Shown here in pieces: positions 35,434 through 44,218 of a stretch of DNA of 64,000 bases. This stretch comes from DASSFG01 sp035547915. Lineage in GTDB: Bacteria > Planctomycetota > Planctomycetia > Pirellulales > JAICIG01. A model generated the notes under the pieces. The model was not told where the DNA came from and ran no database searches. It saw only the letters and a program-made list of their open reading frames with translations. The position numbers and the translations under genes are program-made. Numbering within the stretch: position 1 is the stretch's first letter; each line of letters starts with the position of its first letter. The DNA lies in NCBI GenBank assembly GCA_035547915.1, contig DASZTS010000086.1, forward strand, positions 32,590 through 96,589, in the 5' to 3' direction.

Positions 35434-37902
35434 ATGCAGTCCAAGGTCGATTTGCACGTTCACAGCAAGTACTCAGACCGCCCCAGTGAATGGATTCTCC
35501 GCCGGGTCGGCGCGCCGGAGAGCTTTGTCGAGCCGCTCGACATCTACCGCACCGCCCGGCAGCGCGGCATGCAATTCGTCACCATTTCCGATCACAACTG
35601 CATCGCGGGAGCCTTGGAGATCGCGCACCTACCGGGCACGTTCCTCTCCACCGAGGTCACCACCTATTTCCCCGAAGACGGATGCAAGATCCACTGCCTG
35701 GTGAGCGGCATCAGCGAAGAGCAGTTCGCCAACATCCAACAAATCCGCGAGAATATTTACGACTTCCAGCGCTACGTGCGCGAGCAGGACATCGTCTATT
35801 CGGTGGCGCACCCGCTGTTTCGCGTCAACGACCAGCTCACGATCGAGCATTTCGAAAAGCTGCTGTTGTTGTTCAACCGGTTCGAAGGGATCAACGGCAC
35901 GCGCGATCCGCGGGCGAGTGAGCTGGTAACGCTCATCCTGTCGCACCTGACGCCCGACATGCTGGCCGAGATGGCCGATCGCCACGGCATCGATCCGTGG
36001 GGCCTCGAACCGTGGCGGAAGAGTTTCACGGCCGGCAGCGACGACCACAGCGGGGTCTATATCGCCAGCGCGTACACGGCCACACCCGCGGTGGAGACCG
36101 CCGAACAGTTCCTCGAACAGATGCGCGATGGCAACCACGAGATGGGTGGCGGCTCGGGTACGAGCTTGCGGCTCGCGCATAGCTTCTATCACATCGCCTA
36201 TGGCTTCTATAAATCGCGACTGCTGGGTGGGTCGCTGGCCCGCAAAAACTTCATCGATGACCTTTTCCGCCGGGTCCTCGAAGGGAAGGCGGCCAGCCGA
36301 CCCCTCAGCTTTCGCGACAAGCTACGCTACTTCGCACGGCGCGTGACGAACCGCGCACGCGGAGTGCACACCAGCGAAGAGCAACTGCTGGAAGAAATCT
36401 CGGCGCTGCTCGCGCGGGGCGATCGCGATCGCGCCAGCGTGCCGGCGGCGTCCGACGACCGCCAGAGCTTCGAGATCGCTTGTCACGTCTGCCACCTGCT
36501 GAGCTATGCCTTCTTCCGCAAGTTCATCAAGTATGCGGGCGAAGGACGGCTGGTCGACAGCCTGCAATCGGTGGCCTCGTTGGGGCCGGTCGCGCTGAGC
36601 ATGGCGCCCTACCTGGCGGCCTTCCGCACGCAACACAAGGACGAACGTTTCTTACAGGCCGTGGCGGCCAATTTCGATATCAGCCGTGATCGCACACGCA
36701 AGAGCGACCGCAAGGCGTGGATCACCGATACGTTCGCCGATGTGAATGGCGTGAGCCTGATGATCAAGAGCATCGCCGGCGAGGCCGAAAAGCAGGGGCG
36801 CGAACTGACCGTCGTCACCTGCCTCGATCGTGTGCCGCCGACCGAGGCCCGCGTGCACAACTTCAAGCCGGTGGGTTCGTTCGGCCTGCCGGAATACGAC
36901 TCGCAGAAGGTGAGCTTCCCGCCCTTCCTGGAAGTCGTCGAATACCTGGAGCGACAGAAGTTCGGCGAGTTGATCATCTCCACGCCTGGGCCACTCGGCC
37001 TGACGGCGCTCGCCGCCGGCCGGCTCCTCGGCCTGCCGCTCTCGGGCATCTATCACACCGACTTCCCGCTCTATGTGCGCACACTCACCGAGGACGAAGG
37101 GCTCGAACAGCTCACCTGGCGTTACATGTACTGGTTCTACGAACAGATGGAAACCATCTACGTGCCGAGCGAGTATTATCGCAAACAGCTCATCGAGAAC
37201 GGCTTCGACCGGCGCAAGCTGCGCGTGCTCACTCGCGGCGTCGATCTGCGCCGCTTCTCGCCGCAAAAGCGAGACGATCGTTTCTGGCCCGCGCGAGGCG
37301 CGGGTGCAGGGCTGAAATTCATTTACATCGGCCGCATATCGAAGGAAAAGAACCTCGACCTGCTGCTCGAGGCGTTTGTCGAGTTGAAGCGCGGCGGCGC
37401 CGCGGCAGAGTTGCTCATCGTGGGTGACGGTCCTTACCTAACCTCACTGCGCGACCGCTATAAGCGCCCCGACGTCATCTTCACGGGCTTCTTGGAAGGC
37501 GAAGAGCTGGCCTTGGCCTACGCCAGTGCCGACGTGTTCGTCTTCCCGAGCACGACCGACACCTTCGGCAACGTTGTGCTCGAGGCGCAGGCCAGCGGCC
37601 TGCCGGTGATCGTCTCGAACCGGGGCGGGCCGGCCGAGACAGTCATCGCCGGCGAGTCGGGCCTGATCTTCGATGCCGCGGAGCCGGGCTCCTTGAGAGA
37701 GGCCATGCGGCAACTCTTGGTCAGCGGCGACATGCGGACTCGGTTCTCGGCCGGCGCGCTCGAAAACGCCCGCCAGAGCAGTTGGCAGCAGGTGCTCGAC
37801 GACCTGTGGGAATCGAAGCCGCTGCTCGACGCCGTACCCGAGGCCTACCGCCGCATCCGTGGTGGCTCGACCACCGGTTTTGTCAGCATGGAAGTCGCCT
37901 GA
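35434..37902 (+). CDS. PHP-domain phosphoesterase fused to a GT4 glycosyltransferase
   Basis: 822 residues from the ATG at 35434 (GAGG lies 9 bases upstream; the open frame before it is not protein-like). Residues 1-260 form a PHP domain with all metal ligands visible: DLHVHSKYSD, ISDHNCIAG, the STEVTTYF Glu, KIHCL, VAHPLF and GSDDHSG. Residues about 260-420 are helical with no family I know. Residues about 425-820 form a GT-B glycosyltransferase: GVSLMIKSIAGEAEKQGREL acceptor side, then FIYIGRISKEKNLDLLLEAF, LIVGDGPYLTSL and DVFVFPSTTDTFGNVVLEAQ with the GT4 EX7E-type acidic pair. No membrane helix is seen. The fused phosphoesterase could act on the glycan product or on a phosphorylated donor. 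It ends 75 bp before the convergent sensor kinase gene. Confidence 0.92.
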   Translation: MQSKVDLHVHSKYSDRPSEWILRRVGAPESFVEPLDIYRTARQRGMQFVTISDHNCIAGALEIAHLPGTFLSTEVTTYFPEDGCKIHCLVSGISEEQFANIQQIRENIYDFQRYVREQDIVYSVAHPLFRVNDQLTIEHFEKLLLLFNRFEGINGTRDPRASELVTLILSHLTPDMLAEMADRHGIDPWGLEPWRKSFTAGSDDHSGVYIASAYTATPAVETAEQFLEQMRDGNHEMGGGSGTSLRLAHSFYHIAYGFYKSRLLGGSLARKNFIDDLFRRVLEGKAASRPLSFRDKLRYFARRVTNRARGVHTSEEQLLEEISALLARGDRDRASVPAASDDRQSFEIACHVCHLLSYAFFRKFIKYAGEGRLVDSLQSVASLGPVALSMAPYLAAFRTQHKDERFLQAVAANFDISRDRTRKSDRKAWITDTFADVNGVSLMIKSIAGEAEKQGRELTVVTCLDRVPPTEARVHNFKPVGSFGLPEYDSQKVSFPPFLEVVEYLERQKFGELIISTPGPLGLTALAAGRLLGLPLSGIYHTDFPLYVRTLTEDEGLEQLTWRYMYWFYEQMETIYVPSEYYRKQLIENGFDRRKLRVLTRGVDLRRFSPQKRDDRFWPARGAGAGLKFIYIGRISKEKNLDLLLEAFVELKRGGAAAELLIVGDGPYLTSLRDRYKRPDVIFTGFLEGEELALAYASADVFVFPSTTDTFGNVVLEAQASGLPVIVSNRGGPAETVIAGESGLIFDAAEPGSLREAMRQLLVSGDMRTRFSAGALENARQSSWQQVLDDLWESKPLLDAVPEAYRRIRGGSTTGFVSMEVA

Positions 37903-37977
37903 TACAGTTCTCCCCGACAGCCTGGCGGCCGGCCCAGATTGGCGTGGGCCGGCGCCGGGCAGCCGGCGCGGCAGCCA

Positions 37978-40311
37978 TCAATCGACGAGGCGCAGCACGA
38001 GGCCGATGCTGCCCATCGAGTCGTACGGGTTGAGGCGGATCCGATCGGCAACGACGCCGTGACTTGCATCAACGAAGGCGGTCGCGGCGCCGTTCGCCGC
38101 GAAAAACTCCTTCACGCTGGGTACGATGGCGGCGACGTTGGAGGAACCGGCCGCGCGGCCGGAACGCGTGGTCGCCCAAATCTGCCCCGAGGAATTGGTG
38201 ACAAAGACCTCCGCTTCGCGCCCGGCGAATCCTTCCAATATCCCTTCCGCGTCGGCCACCATGTCCGTTTCGATCGTCGCCAGGCCGAACAGCTCTCCGC
38301 TCGCTTCGTTGTAGACGGGGACGGCGGCGAGCACTCGGGGGCGTGACGCGCGGAGTCCGGCACCATCGGCCGACGGCTCGGCGATGACGAGCCTCACTTC
38401 GCCCGGAGCCAGATCGGAAACCGCTTCGAAGAAGGTGTCGTTCCGCCGCTCTTCCAGCCGGCTCTTGGGCACGCGCCGGATGAAGGCCGGATCGGTGATC
38501 TGCCGTTCGACGCGCACGATCTCGCGCGTCGTGCCTTCCTTGACGGTCAGCAGGGCCACGGCGAGGTAGTCCTGGTTGGCCCGCAACAGCCCTTCGTAGT
38601 TCGTCTCGAGCCGCGTCCGCCAAGTCTCCTCGTCATTCCCCAAAGCAGACTCGCCGGTCGTCTCCCTGGCCGTGATGATTCCTTCCACGGAGGGAACGTT
38701 CGACATGAAGCGCACGTTCCTGGCCAGGTTTTCGAAGCGGGTGGTGAACTGCGCGGCAATCTCGCGCACTTCGCCCTTCATGTCCTCGAATTTCGACGTG
38801 CGCTTGGCGACCATATCCTTGTAGCTCGAGGCCGCGAGCATCACCGCCGCCACCAGCGTCACCGTCAGCGCACTGCCCATCAACTGCGACGCACGGCGAT
38901 GCTGCCGGACCCATCGGCCCAGGCGCTGTCGCCGCGATTCGCGGTAGGCCCGCACCGGTTCGCCGGCCATCCAGTGCTGAATCTCGTCGGCCAACTCGGT
39001 CGCCGATTGGTAACGGGCGTAGGGCCGTTTGGCCATTGCTTTGGCGCAGATGGCTTCGAGCGCCGGATCGGCCTGCGGGTTGGCCTCGCGCGCCAGCGGC
39101 GTGGGATGACCGGCGATGGCGCTAATCAGCCCCCGCGCGCCCGAGGCGGCCGATTCGGCCTGGCTCCGTTCGTGCGGCGCGATGCCCGTGAGGATGGCAT
39201 AGAGTATGGCACCCAAGCCGTAGATGTCGGTCCGCTCGTCGATCTCGTCCGCCCGGCCCGCTGCTTGCTCGGGCGCCATGTAGAGCGGCGTGCCCAGGAC
39301 CTGGCCGGCGGCGGTCTGTTGCGAGCCCGCGGCGTCGACACTCGATTCGGAGCTGGCGTAAAAGAAATCATCGGAGGTGATCGTCTCGTCGAGAACCTTG
39401 GCCAGGCCCCAGTCGATCACGATGACCTGGCCGAAGTGATCGATGGCCACGTTCTCGGGTTTCAGGTCGCGATGGATCACCTTCCGCGAGTGGGCATGGC
39501 CGATCGCCTGGCAGATGCTGACGAAAGATGTGAGCAGGTTGCGCAGCAGCATCGGATCGTGGTCGCCCGCCTCGCGCCGCTCGTGATATTCCAGAACGGC
39601 GTGTTGCAGCGTCTGTTTGCCGAGGAAGCGCATGGTATAGAAGACGCGAGAAGACTCCGTGTCTTCACCGAACTCATAGACCGGCACGATACCGGGATGT
39701 TCCAGCCGCCCTGCGATCTCGGCTTCGCGGCGGAAGCGGGCGATGGCCGGGGCGCTGGCCTCGTGCGCGCGTGTCACCTCCTTCAAGGCGACGTAGCGTT
39801 GCATGTTCTCGTCGCGAGCCAACCAGACGGTGCCCAATCCGCCCTGACCGAGCTTGCGGATCAGCGTCAGTCTGCCGACGGAGGACCGCACGCCGGCTTG
39901 CCCCTGTCCCAGCGCAACGCCCACACCGAGCAGCGCCGCGATGCGCCCGCTCTCGTCGATATTCTCGAGCACGGCGCCGAGCGTGCTTTTGCCGCCGCCG
40001 ACATCCTGCTTGGTGCGCAGTGTGTGCAGCACGACCGCCGCTTCGGCTTCTAGCCTGGCGCGGTCATCGGGCGACACGAGGGCGAGCGTCTGCAAGTGAT
40101 CGGCGACCGGCACTTCGCCATAGATCGACCAGTCGGCCAACGCGGTCTTGAGTTGCCGCTCGCCGAAGAGACCGGCTCGCAGACCTTGCGAGACGAACGC
40201 TACATCGCGTTCTTCCTTGCTGAACGACTCGCCCACGAAGGCGATCGTTTCCGATCCGTCGTGGTTGGGTCGGGCTGAAGTTTCCTGCGAGACGGAGATG
40301 ACTTCGGACAT
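37978..40311 (-). CDS. Transmembrane Ser/Thr kinase with extracytoplasmic Cache-like sensor
   Basis: 777 residues. Residues 1-145 are helical with no known family. Kinase domain about 147-440: GQGGLGTVWLARD loop, Lys177, HRDLKPENVAI (280-290), DWG (300-302, for DFG), and GTPLYMAPEQAAGR; a 30-residue insert (DETITSDDFFYASSESSVDA) follows DWG. One membrane helix lies near 480-503 (SALTVTLVAAVMLAASS). The remaining 270 residues are outside: a long helix (FTTRFENLARNVRFMSN), then DYLAVALLTVKEG and AVPVYNEASGELFGLATIET, the pattern of a Cache/PDC-type ligand-binding domain. It should couple an external signal to intracellular phosphorylation. The start at 40311 is the only suitable ATG. Confidence 0.92.
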   Translation of the reverse strand: MSEVISVSQETSARPNHDGSETIAFVGESFSKEERDVAFVSQGLRAGLFGERQLKTALADWSIYGEVPVADHLQTLALVSPDDRARLEAEAAVVLHTLRTKQDVGGGKSTLGAVLENIDESGRIAALLGVGVALGQGQAGVRSSVGRLTLIRKLGQGGLGTVWLARDENMQRYVALKEVTRAHEASAPAIARFRREAEIAGRLEHPGIVPVYEFGEDTESSRVFYTMRFLGKQTLQHAVLEYHERREAGDHDPMLLRNLLTSFVSICQAIGHAHSRKVIHRDLKPENVAIDHFGQVIVIDWGLAKVLDETITSDDFFYASSESSVDAAGSQQTAAGQVLGTPLYMAPEQAAGRADEIDERTDIYGLGAILYAILTGIAPHERSQAESAASGARGLISAIAGHPTPLAREANPQADPALEAICAKAMAKRPYARYQSATELADEIQHWMAGEPVRAYRESRRQRLGRWVRQHRRASQLMGSALTVTLVAAVMLAASSYKDMVAKRTSKFEDMKGEVREIAAQFTTRFENLARNVRFMSNVPSVEGIITARETTGESALGNDEETWRTRLETNYEGLLRANQDYLAVALLTVKEGTTREIVRVERQITDPAFIRRVPKSRLEERRNDTFFEAVSDLAPGEVRLVIAEPSADGAGLRASRPRVLAAVPVYNEASGELFGLATIETDMVADAEGILEGFAGREAEVFVTNSSGQIWATTRSGRAAGSSNVAAIVPSVKEFFAANGAATAFVDASHGVVADRIRLNPYDSMGSIGLVLRLVD

Positions 40312-40680
40312 GATTGTTCTCGCGCGCTTGGCGGACTATCCCGACAATAATACCCTACCGCAAGCCATTGTTTTCGGGTTTCTCGCCCCCGCGAGCCCGG
40401 CTTTCGGTCGGTGTCCGGCCTGCCGGATCAAAACATTTGAAATTGATTAGAGCCACCGACAAAGCCGGATCGCGCTCCGCAAAATCGGCGTTTCACGGCC
40501 GATTTCTTGCCCATGGCGCTCCGACTTCCGAGTTTCGTCAGCCGCTTTAAGGCAAAAAACTCGTTGTCGCGCCGCGGCGTGACGACGCCGTAGTGCAACG
40601 CTAGAATGACGCGACCTTCAAAAAAAAGATCGCCGTTGGGCGTCTTGTGGCGCGCGACTGCTTATCCAGGAGACGACACC
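40312..40680. other. Divergent intergenic region with palindromic element E
   Basis: About 370 bp between the sensor kinase and sulfatase genes. It contains element copy E (40449-40548); the rest shows no gene. Confidence 0.45.
40449..40548. repeat. AGAGC palindromic element, copy E
   Basis: A 100-bp copy in the opposite orientation to B: AGAGCCACCGACAAAGCCGG at the left, a central AAAATCGGCGTTTCACGGCC hairpin, and GTCAGCCGCTTT at the right. It lies between two divergent genes, 133 bp upstream of the sulfatase start. Confidence 0.87.
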
Positions 40681-42336
40681 ATGCCAGCACGAACGACTTG
40701 GACGGCCGCGGCCGTGTTCATTGCAGGTGCCCTTTTCGGCTGCCTCTTCGGCAGCGGCGCGCTCGATCGCGTGCGGTCGGCGAGGGCCGAGGTACAAGTC
40801 GACCTGCCGGCCGAGGCAGCCGCACCGGTGCAACTGGCTCAGGCCGAGAGGAAGGCGCAACCCTCCAAGGATCGCAAGAAGCCGAACATCCTGATGATCA
40901 TGGGCGACGACATCGGCTGGTTCAATCCGAGTTGTTATCACCAAGGCATCATGGGCTACCGCACGCCGAACATCGACCGCATCGCCAACGAAGGCGCAAA
41001 GTTCACCGACTGGTACGGGCAGCAGTCGTGCACGGCCGGCCGCGCCGCGTTCATAACAGGGCAGTCGCCGATCCGCACCGGGCTGACCAAGGTCGGCCTG
41101 CCGGGCGCCGATATCGGCTTGCAAAAGCAGGATCCGAGCGTCGCCGATTTCTTGAAGAACCTGGGTTATGCCACGGGCCAGTTCGGCAAAAACCATCTGG
41201 GCGACAAGGATGAGTTCCTGCCGACCAACCACGGCTTCGACGAGTTCTTCGGCAACCTCTACCACCTCAACGCCGAAGAAGAGCCGGAGAACCCCGACTA
41301 CCCCAAGAATCCGGAATTCCGCAAGCGGTTCGGTCCGCGCGGCGTCCTGAAGTGCACGGCCGACGGCAAGATCACCGACACGGGCCCGCTGACGAAGAAG
41401 CGCATGGAGACGGTCGACGAGGAGTTTCTAACCGCCGCCCTCGACTTCATCGACCGCCAGCACAAGGCCGACAAGCCGTGGTTCTGCTATTTCAACAGCA
41501 CGCGCATGCACGTCTTCACGCACCTCAAGAAGGCCTCGGAGGGCAAGACGGGCCTGGGGCTCTATCCCGATGGTATGGTCGAGCACGATGGTCACGTTGG
41601 CCAACTGCTCAAGAAGCTCGATGACCTGGGCGTGACGGACGACACGATCATCGTCTACACCACCGACAACGGGGCCGAGGTGATGTCGTGGCCCGATGGC
41701 GGCAGCACGCCGTTCCGCGGCGAAAAGGCGACGAACTGGGAAGGCGGATTTCGTGTGCCGATGTGCATTCGTTGGCCCGGTGTCATCAAGCCGGGGACGA
41801 TCGTCAACGAAATCTGCGCGCACGAGGACCTGATTCCCACGTTCGCGGCCGCCGCGGGCGAGCCCGACCTGGTCGAAAAGGTCAAGAAGGGCTACGCGGC
41901 GGGTGGCAAGAATTTCAAGGTTCACCTCGACGGGTACAACCTCATCCCGCTGCTGAAGGGCGAAGCGAAGGAGCCGCCGCGGAAGGAGTTCTTGTACTGG
42001 AGCGACGACGGCGACCTGATGGCCATTCGCTACGATCAATGGAAGATTGCCTTCAAGGAGCAGGAACACACAGGCATCGACGTGTGGAAGAGGCAGTTTA
42101 CCAACCTACGCGCGCCGACGATTTACAACCTGCGCTCCGATCCATTCGAGCGCGGCCCGGAATCGTTCGAATACGGCAAGTGGATGGCCGAACGGATGTT
42201 CTTGTTCGTGCCGTCGCAGGCCCTGGTCGCGCGGTGGCTCGAAAGCTTCAAACAATTCCCGATTCGGCAGAAGCCGGCCAGCTTCAACCTCGACGAGGTG
42301 ATGCGTACGTTGTCGGAGCCGAAGGGCGGCAAGTAG
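40681..42336 (+). CDS. Sulfatase (arylsulfatase A type), exported
   Basis: 551 residues. The start at 40681 has GGAG upstream and a signal peptide (TWTAAAVFIAGALFGCLFG). The metal-binding LMIMGDDIGWFNPSCYHQG opens the catalytic domain. The S1 sulfatase signature is SCTAGRAAFITGQSPIRTG; Cys117 of CTAGR is the residue converted to formylglycine. Other blocks are GYATGQFGKNHLGD, DDTIIVYTTDNGAEVMSWPDGG and FRVPMCIRWPGVI. It hydrolyses sulfate esters outside the cytoplasm, probably on sulfated polysaccharide. The neighbouring FGE gene (convergent, 65 bp away) encodes the activating enzyme. It is of the cysteine, not serine, type. Confidence 0.96.
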   Translation: MPARTTWTAAAVFIAGALFGCLFGSGALDRVRSARAEVQVDLPAEAAAPVQLAQAERKAQPSKDRKKPNILMIMGDDIGWFNPSCYHQGIMGYRTPNIDRIANEGAKFTDWYGQQSCTAGRAAFITGQSPIRTGLTKVGLPGADIGLQKQDPSVADFLKNLGYATGQFGKNHLGDKDEFLPTNHGFDEFFGNLYHLNAEEEPENPDYPKNPEFRKRFGPRGVLKCTADGKITDTGPLTKKRMETVDEEFLTAALDFIDRQHKADKPWFCYFNSTRMHVFTHLKKASEGKTGLGLYPDGMVEHDGHVGQLLKKLDDLGVTDDTIIVYTTDNGAEVMSWPDGGSTPFRGEKATNWEGGFRVPMCIRWPGVIKPGTIVNEICAHEDLIPTFAAAAGEPDLVEKVKKGYAAGGKNFKVHLDGYNLIPLLKGEAKEPPRKEFLYWSDDGDLMAIRYDQWKIAFKEQEHTGIDVWKRQFTNLRAPTIYNLRSDPFERGPESFEYGKWMAERMFLFVPSQALVARWLESFKQFPIRQKPASFNLDEVMRTLSEPKGGK

Positions 42337-42401
42337 ACGAGCGGTCGGCGCGTCGGGCAGGGTGGCGAGCGAACCGGGGGCCGCAGGCGAAGGCCGCCAA
42401 A

Positions 42402-43532
42402 TCAACGCTTGTCATCCGGCGGGCCGGGCGACCGCACACAGCGGAAACCGACATGCGACATGCCCGTGTCGGGGCTACCCCCGTGCCGCGCGCTCGGCCG
42501 GTACCGCAAGCAATAGTGATCGTTGCAGAGGAACGATCCGCCTCGCTGCACGCGCCGCTCGCCAAAAGGTTGTTCCGAGTCGTGGCTCTTCGCCGGGCCT
42601 TGGGGATCGACGATCGGCGCGGGTGCCCCGGCCCGCCTGGAATAGAGGTCGCGATCGTACCAGTCGGCGCACCACTCCCAGACATTGCCGGCCATGTCGA
42701 ACAGCCCGTAGCCGTTCGCCGCGAACGATCGGACGGGCGCGGTGCCGGCGAATCCGTCGGCCTCCGTATTGCGATGAGGAAAATCGCCTTGCCAGATATT
42801 GGCCCGCGGATGCTCCTCCGTCGGCGGTTCATCTCCCCAGACGTAGAACTTATCTTTCAGGCCACCCCGCGCCGCAAACTCCCATTCCGCTTCGGTCGGC
42901 AGACGCTTTTGGGCCCAGACGGCATAGGCGGCCGCGTCTTCCCAGGCGACGTGCACCACGGGGTGCTGTTCCTTCCCCTCGAGGTCGCTGCCGGGACCAT
43001 CGGGATGCCGCCAGTCGGCCCCCGGCGTCCAGCGCCACCACTGCGTATAGTCGTGCAGATCGACAGGGTCTGCCGGCGGCGAGAAGACGAGCGAGCCTGG
43101 CACGAGCACCTCGGCCGGTGGCGGCGGAGTGCCAGGCGGCACCTGTTTCAAAATCTCTTCCGCCGACGGAACACGCTCGGCGACGGTCACATACTCGGTC
43201 GCCGCCACGAACTGCGCGAACTGCGCGTTCGTCACCTCGGTCTCATCCATCCAGAACCCGTGCACTCGCACGGCATGTGCTGGCCGTTCATCGGGCCAGG
43301 CGAGCGGCGCATCGGTGCCCATCGTAAACGTCCCGCCCGGAACCCACACCATACCTGAGGGCGCATCGCCGGGCTCGGGCGACGGCCCTTGCGGTTGCGG
43401 CGACGAATCCGCCGAGACTGGGCTCGCGCTCGTACTCCGATTCGAACGTCCGCTCCAGTACTTCGTCAGCACGAAGGCCGCGACGAACGAAGCCGCGCCG
43501 ATCGCGGCAAGTCTGATAAAGGATCTTGGCAT
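42402..43532 (-). CDS. Formylglycine-generating enzyme (SUMF1-type)
   Basis: 376 residues from the ATG at 43532 (43565 is an alternative). An N-terminal membrane segment (FIRLAAIGAASFVAAFVL) and a Pro/Ser-rich linker precede the FGE-sulfatase domain: VWVPGGTFTMGTD, DETEVTNAQFAQFV, HPVVHVAWEDAAAYAVWA, LPTEAEWEFAARGG, NGYGLFDMAGNVWEWCADWY, and at the end RRVQRGGSFLCNDHYCLRYR. The two cysteines of SFLCNDHYC (336 and 341 here) are the active-site pair of genuine FGE, which many paralogues lack. It should oxidise the CTAGR Cys of sulfatases to formylglycine, probably while anchored in the membrane. It stands next to a cysteine-type sulfatase. Confidence 0.95.
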   Translation of the reverse strand: MPRSFIRLAAIGAASFVAAFVLTKYWSGRSNRSTSASPVSADSSPQPQGPSPEPGDAPSGMVWVPGGTFTMGTDAPLAWPDERPAHAVRVHGFWMDETEVTNAQFAQFVAATEYVTVAERVPSAEEILKQVPPGTPPPPAEVLVPGSLVFSPPADPVDLHDYTQWWRWTPGADWRHPDGPGSDLEGKEQHPVVHVAWEDAAAYAVWAQKRLPTEAEWEFAARGGLKDKFYVWGDEPPTEEHPRANIWQGDFPHRNTEADGFAGTAPVRSFAANGYGLFDMAGNVWEWCADWYDRDLYSRRAGAPAPIVDPQGPAKSHDSEQPFGERRVQRGGSFLCNDHYCLRYRPSARHGGSPDTGMSHVGFRCVRSPGPPDDKR

Positions 43533-43717
43533 GGCGAACAGCGCCCTCGTCTGGCGAGTATTCATTCCGCGCTACGCCCCGTCAAGCAAGTTGAGCGCCG
43601 GCCAAAATTACATAGTGACTGCACGACGACCCACCGTGCGCCGTTCTTGTTGGGTTTGCCGCTCGAGGGTTTCATTCCTGCGAGTTGCCTGTGTCGATCG
43701 TCGGTCATGGCCGCGGT

Positions 43718-44218
43718 TCAAGATTCGCTGCTCGGCCGACCGTTGGTGCGGTCGGTGGATTTCAGACGCTGTAACTCCGCGCTCAGTTTCGCCCGCTCGA
43801 TCACGTGGCGCTGCCACTCCCGACGCCAGTGCATCCGCGTGGCAAAGGCGTCGCCGACGGCAAGCACCATCATCCAGGCTGTGAGCACGGCCACGGCGCA
43901 CCAATAGAGGACGAAGAACGTCGGATGTTGTGCCGCGGGAATCGATTGGCCTCCCGCCATAGCGATGCCGAGCAGCACGAGCAGTCCGCTCGTGCGCATC
44001 CGACGCCGATAGCGGCGGCGCTGAAAGTCGACCTCGCCCGTCTCCGCCGCCGTCGCCACGACCGCCTGCCAAGAGCGACGGTGCCAGAACAACAAGAAGA
44101 CTCCCAGGACGGTGACGGCCAGGGGAAGAATCGCCCCCACGGCGTGAAGCGGGCCGAACGCCGGGCCGGCCACGAGCATCGGGCCGTCGGCGGGGGCGGC
44201 AGAGAGGCTAACGGCCAT
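43718..44218 (-). CDS. Hypothetical membrane protein
   Basis: 166 residues with four probable membrane helices: two in the first half (AFGPLHAVGAILPLAVTVLG) and a pair around residues 75-125 (SGLLVLLGIAMAGGQSI and FFVLYWCAVAVLTAWMMVLA). A conserved-looking basic loop RRRYRRRMRTSG separates them, and the C-terminus is a charged helix. No family is recognised. The start overlaps the end of the M28 peptidase gene by 11 bp, so it is probably the last gene of the four-gene run beginning with the GT9 gene at 47296. Confidence 0.72.
   Translation of the reverse strand: MAVSLSAAPADGPMLVAGPAFGPLHAVGAILPLAVTVLGVFLLFWHRRSWQAVVATAAETGEVDFQRRRYRRRMRTSGLLVLLGIAMAGGQSIPAAQHPTFFVLYWCAVAVLTAWMMVLAVGDAFATRMHWRREWQRHVIERAKLSAELQRLKSTDRTNGRPSSES

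Noticed and set aside
37870..37890. Element-like CCGGTTTTGTCAGC at the end of the PHP-GT gene
   Set aside because: It is coding sequence and lacks the other arm; probably coincidence.
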